Part shown: one piece after another, positions 1 through 13,245 of the stretch
How the letters are laid out: each line of letters opens with the position of its first letter
How positions within the stretch are numbered: the stretch's first letter is position 1
Made by a program: the position numbers and the translations under genes
The notes under the pieces: model-generated
Database searches by the model: none
What the model was told of the DNA's origin: nothing
The model's input: the letters and a program-made list of their open reading frames with translations, nothing else
Source of the DNA: Typhlomys cinereus
Taxonomy: Eukaryota > Chordata > Mammalia > Rodentia > Platacanthomyidae
Assembly (NCBI GenBank): GCA_023101885.1
Contig: JALPQD010000293.1
Location: 1,097,861 to 1,161,860 of the forward strand
Length of the DNA: 64,000 bases
Direction of reading: 5' to 3'

Positions 1-2276
1 AAATAAAATAGGAAATGTGCACTTGATGAATATCTTCTAATTTAAGCAGATTAGGAGATTAGAAAAACATTCTGTGAATTCCAATGTTCAATTTGCAGAT
101 TTAGGTTATATTAAATATGACGGATAATCAGAGAAATGGAATGATTTTGTTGTGAACTTAACCCATAAGCTGGACCATTGTGGAAGAACTGAGACCAGAG
201 AAATAAGAAGAGACATTACTTCACACTGGTGAAAATCAAGAAAGCAGGTTTAGAAATTGACACTGATATGCTATGGAGAAAAATGAACTTGACATTCACA
301 GATTAACGGAAGAGAATAAAGTCTAGAGAGGAAGAAAAGGCCAGAAGAGATATTCAACTATATGTTAAATGAGGTAAATTTTGTTGGCTAAGAAAATGAT
401 GAATGAAAGCTAATAGGTCATAATGGAATTTACAACTACTAACTAGCTGGTAAAAATAATGAAAGGCAATGAGCAGTCCAAGTCCAAGTCAGATGAACTA
501 AGGAAGCTGAATAATCAACAGGAGGATACGTGAACTTGTGTCTAACACAAGAATGTGGAATTCGAGCACAAGTATGTTTTACAGGATCCAGTGAAACCTT
601 ATTTGGAAACCTTCAACCAAAAACAGATGAATTAAGTGGTGAGAATTTCTCCCCTTAAAATAAGGAGCATAAGGCAATTAGAGCAAAGACTCCCAGCCCT
701 GCCTGGCAGTGGCAGAATGTAAGTGGCAAGGTATAATTAGTTCTTTGACTCAGCTTTCTTGTTTATTCATGTGTGCTTTTTCTCTGCCTCATAAACATCT
801 TACTTTTATTCTAATTAAAAAGCATACATGAAGAAGACAACTTCTTCATATATTTAAGTTGCTAATATCAGAAAAACTCGGGCCATCTTGACGCTCAACG
901 GTGGCATCTGGGAATGACTGAAATTGTACATGCTTCCCTGTTACCTTATGACCAGAGAAAGTGCCATTAACTCTGAGAAGCTAGACCTTGAAAAGAAAGT
1001 GGGGGACAATTCTAACTATTCTACCAATTATCAGTGTTTATTGGCAAAAGGGATGAAGTCAGCAAAAATTTGTTTCTGAGCATATTCTCCTGGCAACATT
1101 CCAAACTTACCCCATGGAATTCTCAACCTCTGTTCCCAAACTTGTATTCTTATTTTTAACTTTAATCTGCAACTCTGGCATCTCAAAAGAATATCTACAG
1201 GTCAGATCTCATCTAAATATTCTCAGGTAAATATTCTTAGGAAGAGAAATTAGACTTAAATCTACTTGTATGAAAGGTGTCACCTGTTAGATGGGAAAAC
1301 AAATTGTCTACAAGCCTCAGGGAGCAAACACTTATTTACTTATTTATTTTTCCTCTGTGGGAAAAGCCCAAGGTGTTCTCTCCTATGACTGATTAAATAA
1401 ATGCTATTAATGACAGAAAGTAAAAGCATAGGAAGTGAATATTACTTCTTAAATATGGTTGGAATTTCTAATAGACAAATATAATCTCTATAACAACACT
1501 CACATAGAATTAATCAGTAGATACTACCCAAGATCATTTTTAAGTTCAAAGTATATCAGATGCTCAGTATTTAAGCCCAAGGAACAATTCTAACAGGTAT
1601 TTTCCTGTGATATAAGTTCTAAATTTAGATTCTAAATGGTCACACCAGCCTGATTTATTAATTGTTCTTCAACTTCCAACATAGCATTCCTCCTCAGTAC
1701 ATGAAGATTTTAATCCTACAGCAATTTCTATATGAAATTCCTGCAAATCTTTATATCTAACCTGGCTCTGGGTTTCTGGGCTTAAACTGACCATCATTGT
1801 CTGCATTACTTGGAAATTATTTCCTCCAGACTTCCTGCATTGTGGTAGTCACATAGTTCCTATCTGTTCCATCCAGGCTGAAACCTCAAAACACCACTCT
1901 TCAACTCTGTTCTGTATCTCATGCCTCATACTCAAACTATTGCTGGGAACTGATGATGTAACTTGGCCATATTTTCTTACAGTGGTCCCTAAATTTCATT
2001 CCCATTTATAGTTCTTGTCTCTTTTCTCTCCTTTCATACAGTAACTCATTTTGTGGTGCCACTACCTCCGTTTAGCTTCCTTATCAACTTGGCATCAATC
2101 TTCCCATTGTGTTATGACATAATCAACATTTCCCTGCCTCTATCTAATTTTTAGATATCCTTCTGTGAAATATGTGAATAAACTTTGAATTATTTTTCTC
2201 CAGTGACTTTTGCATGCAAATAATTAAGATGACAATTATTTGAATGTTTTGATCTTTAATTAAATTGTAATTATGT

Positions 2277-2298
2277 AATGCATAAAAACTTATGCATT
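2277..2298. repeat. Short inverted repeat
   Basis: AATGCATAA and TTATGCATT arms, four-base loop. Confidence 0.85.
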
Positions 2299-2944
2299 TT
2301 TCATGCTAAGCCATCTCATGATAAAATAACTTCTATCATGATAACTTTTCTGTGTCAATGTTGCATTTCAAATCTCTATCCAGTTTTGGGGCCCAACTCA
2401 AATTCCACCTTGATAATGTATCTATAAAACTAGATTAAATTATGAGTTTCTTTGGAGATATAATCATGAATTAAGCACATTTGTAACCTCACTTGCACAA
2501 AGAAATGTAGTAATTATTTGTTAGCTCATTGAATAGATGGATGATGAGACACTCAAGTTCAGTAAACAATCATTCAAATAATAAGTCATAATGAAAGTTA
2601 CATGAATACAGAGTTCATACTTGTCTAGTTCCCTTCATCTGAGACATAAGAAGTTCAGTTAATTATAACAAATGTTTCATTCACAGTCTCTTTCTTGAAC
2701 ATGAAAACTAAACCATCTAACTTATTAGGAGCACTCAGTACAACGGTATTGTTTCTATTTTGATAGAGTAATTTGGTAGAGTAATTCATGGGCAATAATT
2801 AGCAATGTATTTATCTGTAGAGAGAGGTAAAGAGATAAAGACAGGAATATAGAAGCAATTTGAGTTATCAACGTATAATGCTGAGTATTCATGTGTAATT
2901 CTACTGCACTCAAAGAACATATGAAATTCAGTTTTGAACCTGTT

Positions 2945-3300
2945 GCAGTTACTCTGTGTTGTTGCTGGCAAATTCAAAGCCAAACATCTTAAGGGGACAA
3001 AGAGTTTTATTTTGGGTTATAATTCTTAGTTACGGTTCCTCGTCCAGTTTGGCAGAAAAGTCCACACCAACACTTGTAGCTGAGGGAACTGACCACGCCA
3101 ATTCATGTATCCACAGCAATATATAGAGTAGGACAATCCTTACTTGCCAGATCAGTATGTCTGGCCAAGGATACAAAAGGATACCAAATTCTTTAACCAG
3201 TTTCTTCTATCTTAATCACTTCCCCAAGGGCTGGCCGCACCCACCATGGGCTGGGCCACCCCATCAATCAGGAAATCTGTAGGCTTGCCCAGGGCTCCAC
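2945..3300 (-). mobile_element. URR1-like rodent repeat
   Basis: On the minus strand it reads GGTGGCCCAGCCCATGGTGG, then CTGATCTGGCAAGTAAGGAT, GGTGTGGACTTTTCTGCCAA and GTCCCCTTAAGATGTTTGGC. The order matches the copies at 20515 and 33268. It resembles URR1, a rodent DNA-transposon-derived family. Confidence 0.6.
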
Positions 3301-5642
3301 TATTCTATCAAGTCTTCATGAATGTGTATTTTTCAGAAGTCCAAGTCTTCAATTGCCAAGTAAACACTGTATCAATGACAGAACCCATCCTGACCCTTTC
3401 ACTGACTTGACTGGCTACATCACACAGGATGTGACCTCACTCATGATCCTCCACATGCCTGCTTCGGGGACATTTGCTTTGTTTCCCTGTCTTCCTTTTA
3501 TCATAACGAGACACTGCCTTTATTTGTTTGTAGAACATTGTGCACATCTTATCTCTATCCCAATCAGTTTAATGATGCCTGTCTACAATTTGTTGGGTTG
3601 CAGGTGTGTCTGGTCATCCAGTCTTTCTGAGCCACCACTTAAGGCCTCCGAAGATAAGAAGAGCTTTTCTCCAATGAAATTGCCTGTTTCCTGTCTGCTT
3701 GCTGGCTCCACCTGTTCTTGACCTTCTTGTAACCTTATGGTAACATAATAACCCATCTAACACCACATCCTTTAAGAGAAAACAACAACCTTTAAACTTC
3801 CTAAACATCAGAGACAATTGAATTTAAATGTATAATACCCTGCTTATGTGAGCCAGGACTGCTCCAAACATGAGTTCAGAGCTCAATATTTTCCTGTAGC
3901 CAGCCTCAGAGAGTTAATGCCTTTATTATTTTTATGAGCAGACTAGAAGACGATTTCTGTTCTGACTTTTTGTTTCTAGCTGGAATTTCAAAATAAAATT
4001 GCCCATTGAAGGATTTTATTTTTCAAGGTAGGATTCTGAAATGTACAGTACGAAGACAGATTCTGTTTGCGTTGGGCCAACAGACTGAGGAGAACCTGGT
4101 GGGCATGCTAAATGGGAAATAATAAAATGGAACTGCTCTGGAGGGCATGTGGTAATCCATCTTCTTTTAAATTCACCGTGTGCCAATGACACCATGGCAG
4201 ATGGGGTGTGAGTTCAGGCGTATAAATCCATGCCAAGCTAACTTCGCTTTATGCCTTTAAATTTTCACATTTACCTTGAAGCAAAAGCCAGGTACAGATA
4301 TTTCCTATGTTTTCCCTTTTGTCCCCATCCAAATGGCATTTCAATTGCACACCTTGGATGGATACTTGTCTCCGCAGATTTTTCTGCACTTTGTTTCATT
4401 TTCTTTTCCTGGTATGATGCTTTGGGACTGTGGATGGAATTGCTGGGGCTCTAGGTGCATGTATGTTGCTACATGTACAAATGGGCTGTAACTCCTTTTG
4501 GATGGGATTTAGACTTTCCAGTTTCAGGATCAACAGGTCTTTACAGCAGCCCTTCATGACATTCAGGTGATTATTATGATTATCTTGACCTGATAGGACA
4601 GCCAAGGATCCTAAAAAGTCAGGGCAGTTGCCCAGGGCAACACCCCAGTGTAAGAGTAAACCTAGTGTCCAATTCCTCATCTCTCTGGCTAATTCTTCGT
4701 GTACTGTACTATGTCCCAATTTACTAAAAATTTCTCCGATGCAGAAGAAGAGCTAGTACAATTGAGAAATGACTTACCCAAATGAATAAAGACTATCACT
4801 GTGTGATCAGGAATTGGACTTATATAAGAGGGTAAATTTTTTCTGAGATTTTTGTGTATCTCTAAATAATAAGTTGTCTTTTTCCCCTGAAAATGACTTA
4901 CTTCAAATGATTTGACTTCTCATTTCAAAAGAAATGAGAATTTATTTGGTGTGGGTAGACCTCCTGATGTTTAAAAGAATATGTCATCCCTATAATAATG
5001 GCCCTTTTAATATACATCAAAAAAAACCCCACAAAGCTTACTTTCTACTTAGATGCAGGGGACAAAACAGGTGACAACTATCAATCATTTTCTGGATAGA
5101 AAGGGATTGAAATGATAGAGTAATATAAAGTAATGATAAGGTGGTATATACACTTTACAGATGTGGACAGTGAGATTCTATAATATTTTGAGCTTCCCAG
5201 AAACAGATAAAACTTAGATTTTGTTTTTCCTTAAGCATCTGAAGTTGCTTGACTTTTTTTTGTTGTTGCTCCTAAAAAGGAATTCCTTCAGCACTGAAAG
5301 ATGGGATTTCCTGAACATGGGATCATAAGACTCTGCTGTAGTAATGAAACAACCTGAGCTGTATCTCAAAATGCTTATTTTTTTCAGTGTGTAACTATGT
5401 AAGTGGGCATGGGGGTAAGGGATGCATCTAAATGCAGAAGTAGGGCTCTGCTAGTTGAAGAGCAAGTAGCCTACTATCCCAGCCAATATCTGACAGGCCA
5501 AACTCCCTCCCCCAACCAAGGCTTCAGTATTTCTCTGGGCTTGTTTTTAAGTACTCAGGAGTGCAACATGTTCTACAGAATACTTGCAAAGGACACATAG
5601 CAATTAAAATTGTTGGCTGTACAGCTTCAGGAGGACTTCAGG

Positions 5643-5661
5643 AAAAAAAAAAAAAAAAAAA
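5643..5661. repeat. Poly(A) run
   Basis: 19 A in a row; no retroelement body recognised. Confidence 0.9.
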
Positions 5662-6337
5662 CGTGACAGAATCAAAGTATGTGTTCCCTGCAAGGCATGT
5701 GGAGAGGAAAAGTCAAAATACTTTTTTCTTTCAATGTTCTGAAGTGAAGTTTTCTGTTTTACCCAACTCGATGAATGAGAACTGCAAAGATGTTTCATGT
5801 TATTACATGGAGCCTCTTTAAGATTGAAATAATTATCTTTCATTCCAGACATCCATAAGGAAGTCCTTCAGTTATATACACAGATGTCAACAGTAATACT
5901 TAAATAATATTATAAACTTGGTTTAAAATTTTATGTGTAAAATCCCGTTCTACATAATAGGAGAAAAATCAATATTTCTATATCTCCTTTTTGCTCATCT
6001 CAAAAGGGAAGATTCACTAGTCCACCCATTTAATTGTTGTAAAGAATAAGGCACCTGATTGTTTAACAGAAATCACAACTGACGTGCTGACTGAGATGAC
6101 AGTGGGAAATGTCAGACAGTGTGAGTGTGAGACAACAGATCCAGATGCAAAATTACAAAGGTAAAACATAAAACACCAATTCTATGGTCCTTATACTTCT
6201 CAGCTACATTCAAACACATGCAACAATAGTAATGGTAATAACAGAAATAAAGGTAAAATAATAAATGAAGGGGTAATAAGCAAATACAATGAAAAGCTGT
6301 TTGATATATTTAATTTCATTTTATCTTAGTTGCTAAT

Positions 6338-6445
6338 TTTTTTTCTTGTGAGAGAAGGTCTCAGCATGTGGCACAGAATGACCTGAACTCCCTATATGCT
6401 CAGACTCTCAACCTCCAGAACACTGGATTACAAGTACGTCCCATC
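6338..6445 (-). mobile_element. B1-like SINE
   Basis: Poly(T), then GAGAGAAGGTCTCAGCATGT, TGACCTGAACTCCCTATATG and ACTGGATTACAAGTACGTCC: the complement of an old B1 element. Confidence 0.7.
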
Positions 6446-6455
6446 AAATCTGATT

Positions 6456-6506
6456 TATAAGAATACTTTTTGAAATAGTCATATAAGAATAATTTTTGAA
6501 ATAGTC
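6456..6506. repeat. Tandem duplication, 26-bp period
   Basis: A 25-nt segment starting TATAAGAATA and ending GAAATAGTC occurs at 6456 and 6482 with one mismatch. Confidence 0.9.
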
Positions 6507-7244
6507 CTTACTGTTCAGTAAGTTAGCAAGCCCTAATCTGTCAGCCAAGGGAGATAGCACGTGGTCTGGGTGCTTTGTGATCTCTGTAGTTGGGAGTTGT
6601 TAGGTAGCATGCAATAGCTGAGCAGAAATATGAGCTTCAGCGATGGGGGCTATATAGGATGGAACAGGGAAAATGAGGTGCAGAGAGTTTTCACAGACAG
6701 AGGTGCACCGACATGCATGGGGGCAGCCTGCGGGACCACTTGGAGACAGAACAGAGGTCAGCATCTCCAGTTAATGGGAGCATTGTCACTCCACAGGGGT
6801 TGAGTTTGGGAAGTCAGTTAGAGAAGTGTTAGGTGAACACAGGAAAGTCCATGGGAGAATGAATTAATATGATGGATATGCCAGGGCTACGGGCCAGTGT
6901 TAAAAATGCCCTTAGTCATCAACTGTAGGAAGACAGCAGTAAGCTTGGAAGAACTGTTCCAGCTACCACGAGTGATGAGTCAAAGGAGGCCATAGATACA
7001 TTCCGAAAAATTGAATCATAATTCAGGTAATTTTAAATCTTTGAATTGAGTTTTTAATGATATAACATTATGATATACATAATTGCATTAAAGGTAAATG
7101 CAAATATCACCTTTAAGACAGGACATGCTACAAATACCTCAACAGGACACATTATTTTATTTTTTGTTTTTTGCCGATGCATATAGGGATATCTGTACAT
7201 GTATATGGTGGTTAGGAGATGAAATTGTGTGTTTTCTTCTGTTG

Positions 7245-7470
7245 CTCTCCTCTTTTTTTGAGATGAAGTCTTTCAACTGACCCTAGAGCTTGCCAATTGG
7301 CTGGGCAGGCGAGCCAGCTTGCCGTGGAGACTCCCTGTCTTTGCCCCAGGTGCTGGGATTATAGGCAGCTGCCATGCCTGTCCAGCTTTTACATGGGTTC
7401 CAAGTGTCTAGCTCCAGCCTTCCTACTTACAGACCAAATGTCCTGCTCACTGAGCCATCTGCCCAGTCCA
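7245..7470 (-). mobile_element. B4-like composite SINE
   Basis: TTTTTTTGAGATGAAGTCTT, CTAGAGCTTGCCAATTGGCT and GTGCTGGGATTATAGGCAGC form the B1-like half. GTTCCAAGTGTCTAGCTCCA and CACTGAGCCATCTGCCCAGT form the complement of the tRNA-like half. This arrangement is typical of B4. Confidence 0.75.
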
Positions 7471-7940
7471 GCACGATGTTTATTAAAACAATCACTTGAG
7501 CAAAAATATATATTTACACACATATATGTGTGTATATATAGTGACTTGATCATCTTAGTACATGATATTTACTTTATGTGAATCAGATATAAGCCCTTAA
7601 CCTAGTATGTGATATCTAAGTCTTCAATAAATGACACTGTAATAATTACAGGGATAGATAGCTTGGTATGCCTTTGAATATAAAAAAGATAGGTTCCCTC
7701 ACAAAGACACTCAGTTTTATACACCATCTTGTTGCCATGCATGATTCAGATGTGTGCCCCAGCAAAAAAAAATTATGAATAATTATATCCTGGACGATCA
7801 AGTTTCTCAACAAGAAGTTAAACCATGCATGCTGAATTTATAAATGTAATGGTCTATTGTGTTAGAAAAAAATAACAACACTAGTGCTAAAACTTATAGT
7901 GTTCAGTCTTACCATAGTTTCAGGATGCCAAAGGAGAATT

Positions 7941-7947
7941 AGTGTGT

Positions 7948-8001
<54 letters not shown>
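7941..8001. repeat. (TG)n microsatellite
   Basis: TG run with one GAG interruption. Confidence 0.97.
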
Positions 8002-8003
<2 letters not shown>

Positions 8004-8603
8004 ATCGAGTTGGAGACATGGAAACAGTGAGTCAGTAGCGAAGGCTGGAGAGGGAGAAGGAACCTCCTACAGATGAGCCAGGGATGTTACTGACTAAAAA
8101 AATCATCCTAAACACCCTACTAAAAATTGATGGGATGACCTGTAGCAGTTATAGGAAGCTCCTTAGAACATTATGAACTGTGGTATTGAGACCTCACAAG
8201 TAAATATCTCTAACAGTTCGTGGGATTTCATAACCTATCAGAAAGGGCAAAGGTCATAATTACTAGTATTTAATGCTACTATTGTTATTTAAAATAACAT
8301 TTACATTTTCTTGTCTTACCTTTCTTTCATCTAAAATATGGGGTCACATACTACTTTGTCACCCAAAAGAAAATATTCACATAAATCTCTCACCTAATGC
8401 TTAGTAAAGGATAATTGATGATACATATGAATGTCAGTTGCCTTGCCCAGGGATATACCTATAAGAAACACTATAGATAGTCCTTTGTCAAAACTGTATC
8501 TGATGACAAAATGTGTCCTTAAGTTATATACTACATTGCTTCTGATATTTAATGGGAAAAAACAGTAACTGATTATAAAGACCAAGGAAAGGACCCCTTT
8601 TAA

Positions 8604-8622
8604 ACACACACACACACACACA
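8604..8622. repeat. Short (CA)n
   Basis: Nine to ten CA units. Confidence 0.9.
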
Positions 8623-10815
8623 TACCGTGTGTAGTATCAGTGGGCAAGGATGTTCAGCCTAGCACAGTTCCTAACAGTGCTAGGGGAACTAGCAACAGGT
8701 TGCCAGCAGCCCTGGACCATGCAAACTGTGCTTGCCTCTAAAGGGACGGTGGCAAGACTGGCTTTGGAGCATCTTGGTGGTGGTAGAAGCGACAGCTTTA
8801 CTTCACCTACCCTGCTTTCCTGAAGTTTCATATTTCTTCTCAGCATATTGCTCCAGAGTGTTACTAGCAGTTAATTGCAGTTGACATGAACCATAAAATG
8901 TGTTTTCCGCGATCCACGTGAAAGTACTAGTTGAGAATTAGAGGACTGGAGTGGGAACACTACTAGACTGTGCAGGTAGATTTCAGAGAAGATGAACAAG
9001 CTAATACAGGAAAACTCTACCTAACACAGGACCATTTCCAGCATGAGCATTAAATGGACAAAAATCTATCAAAAATACAGAATCGTTAGTACAGAATAAA
9101 GACATTAAATTGTGTTGCAAAAGCATAAGCTTGTCCTAGGCTTCTAGAGAGGCAGAGGGAATAATACTGTGCCAACACTTAGACAGAAAGTAGATAACTG
9201 TGCCTGGAAGAGAAGGGTGCCCTCAGGAAGGTGGGAGAGGTGAAACCAGACTAAAACAAACTGTCAAAGACTAGATTGAGATGATTTCTGTAGAGTCAGG
9301 AAATTCAATGGAAGCATCAAAAAGGAAACAATGGTTTCGTGTCTCTAATTGTCTTTCTAGTAACTGCTCTATAGTTATTGTGTGGTAAAGGAATAACAAA
9401 AGTGTCAAGTATTACTCTGACAGACTGCACAGCCTAATTGTCTTTGTACTGGGCTGAGGTGGCACCTCCAAAGTGGTCCCTCTTTCCTGGAGCCCCCGAG
9501 CGTCTTCTACACTGAAGCCAAAGGATAAAGTAAAACTCCACTCTCTCTCTCTTGCTGTAGCCTCGATGCTTTAGGCTTCCCTCCTCCTGATGTGGAGGTT
9601 GGTGCAGGGCCTTCTGCGTGAACAAATTACTCTGCTCTCTTCTGAGAAGATCCAGAGAGCCTTAGACACACAGCCTGCTTCTGAGGAGACTCAGCCTGGA
9701 TATTCACGCTTGAGGAAGTGAAATCATCCGAATCCTCCGAGGCAGCAGGGAACCTGCTGTGGTCTATGGCGGGAAGGGACAGGTGGACTCACTACGCTAA
9801 ATTCCTCAGTTTGAGGGATTTGAAAGTGACATGAAAGGAACTGACAAGAGGTTCACACATGCCCAGAGACCTTATCTAGGAATACTATTGGCAGACAGGG
9901 CAGAAAGAGGGTCTCAGGGTCATCATTATAGTGGATGGCAGATCAATGGCATAGCAGATGAGAAGTAGGGTGTGTAGAGACCCAGGGGAATGCCCAAGTG
10001 ACCCACAGATGTCAGAGTGACAATTGGAACAAATTTCCTACCCTCTGAAGGTCCTCACTGCTCACAGCTGTCTAACTTCTGAGTAGATCCTTAAAATGCT
10101 ATCCTGCAACTAACATGGCATTGTGACATTCATGAATCTCATTACCTTACAGCCAAGAAGCTTGTAACCAGATTATGAGACCATGCCCATTTTTAACGCC
10201 CTGTCCTGTCTGAAAGCTGAACTCCTCTCTGAGCATTTCCTACTTGAGTAAATTATCTAGGCAAAGCAAGAGGGCCACCAGATGTTACAGTGAGCTCAAA
10301 ACACAAAGTTTGGCCACGTTTAAATGAGGTCAGCACTCCTGAATAGAGGAACTGAGTTCACTGAACCACCTCTGTAAGAATCTTCCAAATAGCAAGATGA
10401 AGGAGCAGAAGACAGGAATCTGCACTTTACATTTATGACCTATGAAGACAAGCCACTGGGCAGAAAACTAGTCTGAGATCAAAAAAAACAAAGCAGATGA
10501 TGTCTTCAAACTTGTGCTTCCAAAAAAACACTTGTGGAGTGGAATTTCCCAGCTATTTATTTCTGTTGAGGTGATCTTTGGCTTACGGGCAAGATAGATA
10601 AGAAGAAGCTACCTGAATCAGAGAGACAGATTTGAGGACCAATAAGAAAAAATTAAAGAGGAGGTAGATGGCAAAAGAGAAAGGGAAAATCATAAGGTAA
10701 AATAAGAGCGTTATGTCCTGGAGACGCAAAGGATTTGGGTTCGAGAGAGAATAAAAGAGGCAGAATCTTAGATGCGGTTCCAGGGTGACTCACTTTATGT
10801 AGTTTTGCTAAGTGG

Positions 10816-10829
10816 CCACCGGAGGGCAC
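10816..10829 (+). promoter_or_regulatory. CTCF-like motif
   Basis: CCACCGGAGGGCAC fits the 14-bp CTCF core CCASYAGRKGGCRS at 13 of 14 positions. The flanks (TGG before, TA after) also resemble the longer consensus. Occupancy is unknown. Confidence 0.45.
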
Positions 10830-11328
10830 TATCTCCTGTGCACCTGGGGAACAAGTTCCTATTCAGTCAAATGAACTATCCTCATTTTGCTGAAGGATTA
10901 ACTTAATACTTGCACAAGGGTACCCACGGAAGAAGGAAACCCAAGGAGAGTCTTCTTTTCTATTTTTGTTCTTGAACTAGATAAATGAATAAGCAAGACT
11001 GACCTCAATTTGAATCCCTGGGCAACCGTAAGGATCACATATAATAACCTCATTAAAATCTATTTAGTATTTAATAGGGACTCAATACATCTTCACTCAC
11101 TCCCACATACTCGCACACACAAAGGCGTCAAATATAGGACAAGGAACGGGTGAAGAGGAATTACGTAAACCTTTTGTCTCACCGAAAGGGGGACGGATTG
11201 AGAAGTTCCATAGTGAATGGAGAGCTATGCTTAGGGGGTCACACCACAGAGCAAATGTTTATCCCTTCTTTCTTTGGGTGTTGCAGGTGATACATAATAG
11301 CAGAGGTCGGCGCGATCTTGTGCACAGA

Positions 11329-11377
11329 GTGTGTGTGTGTGTGTGTGTGTGTCTGTGTGTGTGTGTGTTTGTGTGTG
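11329..11377. repeat. (TG)n microsatellite
   Basis: TG run with a TCTG and a TTTG interruption, between the two CTCF-like motifs. Confidence 0.95.
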
Positions 11378-11766
11378 ATGGAACACAAACAGCTGGGAAA
11401 TAATAACGAAAGCAGAACTGTATCACCAGAGAGCCCCACTCCTGCTACCGACAATCTGGCAGCTCAAGAAATACCCTTTGCACAAGATCGCCCGCTTGGA
11501 ATTGCCCTACTCCGGGAGGGGCATTCAGATTCCCGCAGGTCTGACCGTCTCCATCTGGGTCAAGGTGGGGCAGAGAGAGAGCCCGAAGCTTTCAAGTTTC
11601 TACACTGAGTTTCCATTTGTAAGATAAAACCCAGTCCAGGGACAAAAGCGTGCTCGGCTAAAGGTGGAATTTTCAGTGTCTGGAAACAAAGCAAATCGCC
11701 TTCCTAGAGCAAGTGCAGCCGGAGGAGACCCCGCCCCACCCGCCTACAGCAGTTTGTGGCCTTATG

Positions 11767-11780
11767 CTGCCCTCTAGTGG
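11767..11780 (-). promoter_or_regulatory. CTCF-like motif
   Basis: On the minus strand CCACTAGAGGGCAG matches all 14 positions of the CTCF core CCASYAGRKGGCRS. It points towards the plus-strand motif at 10816. It could also be a relic of an ancient repeat; occupancy is unknown. Confidence 0.5.
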
Positions 11781-12200
11781 TTCTTTCAGGGATAGAATTG
11801 TAAGAGGAAAATACATATATCCAGAATGGGCTACAGGACTTCAGCCCCAGATCGGTAAAACAGAAAGTAAATTTACAAACTAAAACTAAACCAACGAATT
11901 ATACAAAGCCCTAGAAGTGAGCTAAATCTTGTTCAGCATAGATGCCGTACTGTCTCAGGACGCTGTATCCAGTGAGTACCTCTAACTAGACACCTGTTCT
12001 GTGAGCATCCCTAACAAAGGATGGAGACTCAGATGGGCCGAGGAGCGGGGGGACCCTTAAACGTGCACCTCACACCAGGACTCTGGTGGTGTCAAGCTGA
12101 CTGGGCGAGATATTTCCATAGACGTTGAGCAGGGTACACAATAAATCACAATAATTGTAATTCTTTAAGGTGCATCTCAGTTAGAAAATATAATGACAAC

Positions 12201-12309
12201 GGGGCTGGAGATGTGGCTCAGGGGTTAAGCCTCTGCCTTGCAGGCGGAAGGTCCTGAGTTCGGATCCTAGATCCCACATATAGACGCTGGGCAGATACAC
12301 ACACACACG

Positions 12310-12342
<33 letters not shown>

Positions 12343-12378
12343 GCACCCTACACGTGCACAATTGAATAAATAAAAAAA
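12201..12378 (+). mobile_element. tRNA-Ala SINE, short form lacking the middle body
   Basis: Begins GGGGCTGGAGATGTGGCTCA with the same tRNA-like head (anticodon arm CTTGCAG) up to CACATATAGACGCTGG. It then passes almost directly into (CA)n/(CG)n and ends AATTGAATAAATAAAAAAAA. The roughly 110-nt CpG-rich body of the 57418 copy is missing. Flanked by a near-identical duplication AATGACAAC / AATGACACC (12192 and 12379). It could be a separate subfamily or an internal deletion. Confidence 0.85.
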
Positions 12379-13203
12379 AATGACACCACAGACTTAGATG
12401 AGGAAACATTCGTATTCCCTGCATTTACAATGACTCGGTCCTGCATGGCTGCCATGAAAGATGAACTCATACGGATCTCACCTCCTCCAGCTCCTCTTAA
12501 ATTCCTGTGGATGCTCAAGAGGGAAATAAAAAGTGTCTAACTGTAATGGCTCTTGCTTGACCCATCTAAACACGACTTCCCCACAAAGCATGCATGTGCT
12601 TCCAGTATTAATGCTTCACATATGACTCAGTAGCATTCCACCTTTTTCTGTCCTATAAGTGATTGCTCAACATCAGACTGCTTCGATAGTTTTGCACAAG
12701 AGAACATGCGGCTCTTTTCCAAACAGTTCTCCGCCCTCGTAATAGGTCTGAACTCAGTAAATAGCTTGTGGCTAGTGTCTCAGCCCCACAGAGCAAAGTG
12801 AGGATGATGGGAAATACATGGCACCCGCATCCTCACTCTTTCCCAAGAGAACATTGTGGTGTTATTCATGCCCCTGGAAATCACACATCCTTCTGTAAAA
12901 ATGAGACCTTGGCCTAATTTTAGGGACTTGTTCTCACTTTCCAATCTATTGTGATATGTTTGCAAACCAGAAAACTACATAGAGCTTAAGGAATCTAATT
13001 TTTCTTCTCAGAAAATTCACCTCCAATTTAAATCTCTTTTTTTAAAATTAGCGCTCAGTGACAATTTAATACTTTGCATTTTAAAATGCTGTGTTCATTA
13101 TGCAACTAACAGTTTTAGCCATTTTTTGTTATGGGAAAAGTCTTTCTTATATTCAGCATTAAGAAACAGCCCATGTTTTAAGACACATCTACTGAGTATC
13201 TAA

Positions 13204-13245
13204 CATACACACGTGCACACATGCACATATGCACACATGCACACA
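13204..13245. repeat. CA/CATG repeat
   Basis: Alternating CACA and CATGCA units. Confidence 0.85.

Noticed and set aside
12201..12275. Possible tRNA-Ala gene (also heads at 57744 and 63945)
   Set aside because: The cloverleaf is degraded (acceptor stem not paired) and each head continues into a SINE body or tail with target duplications.
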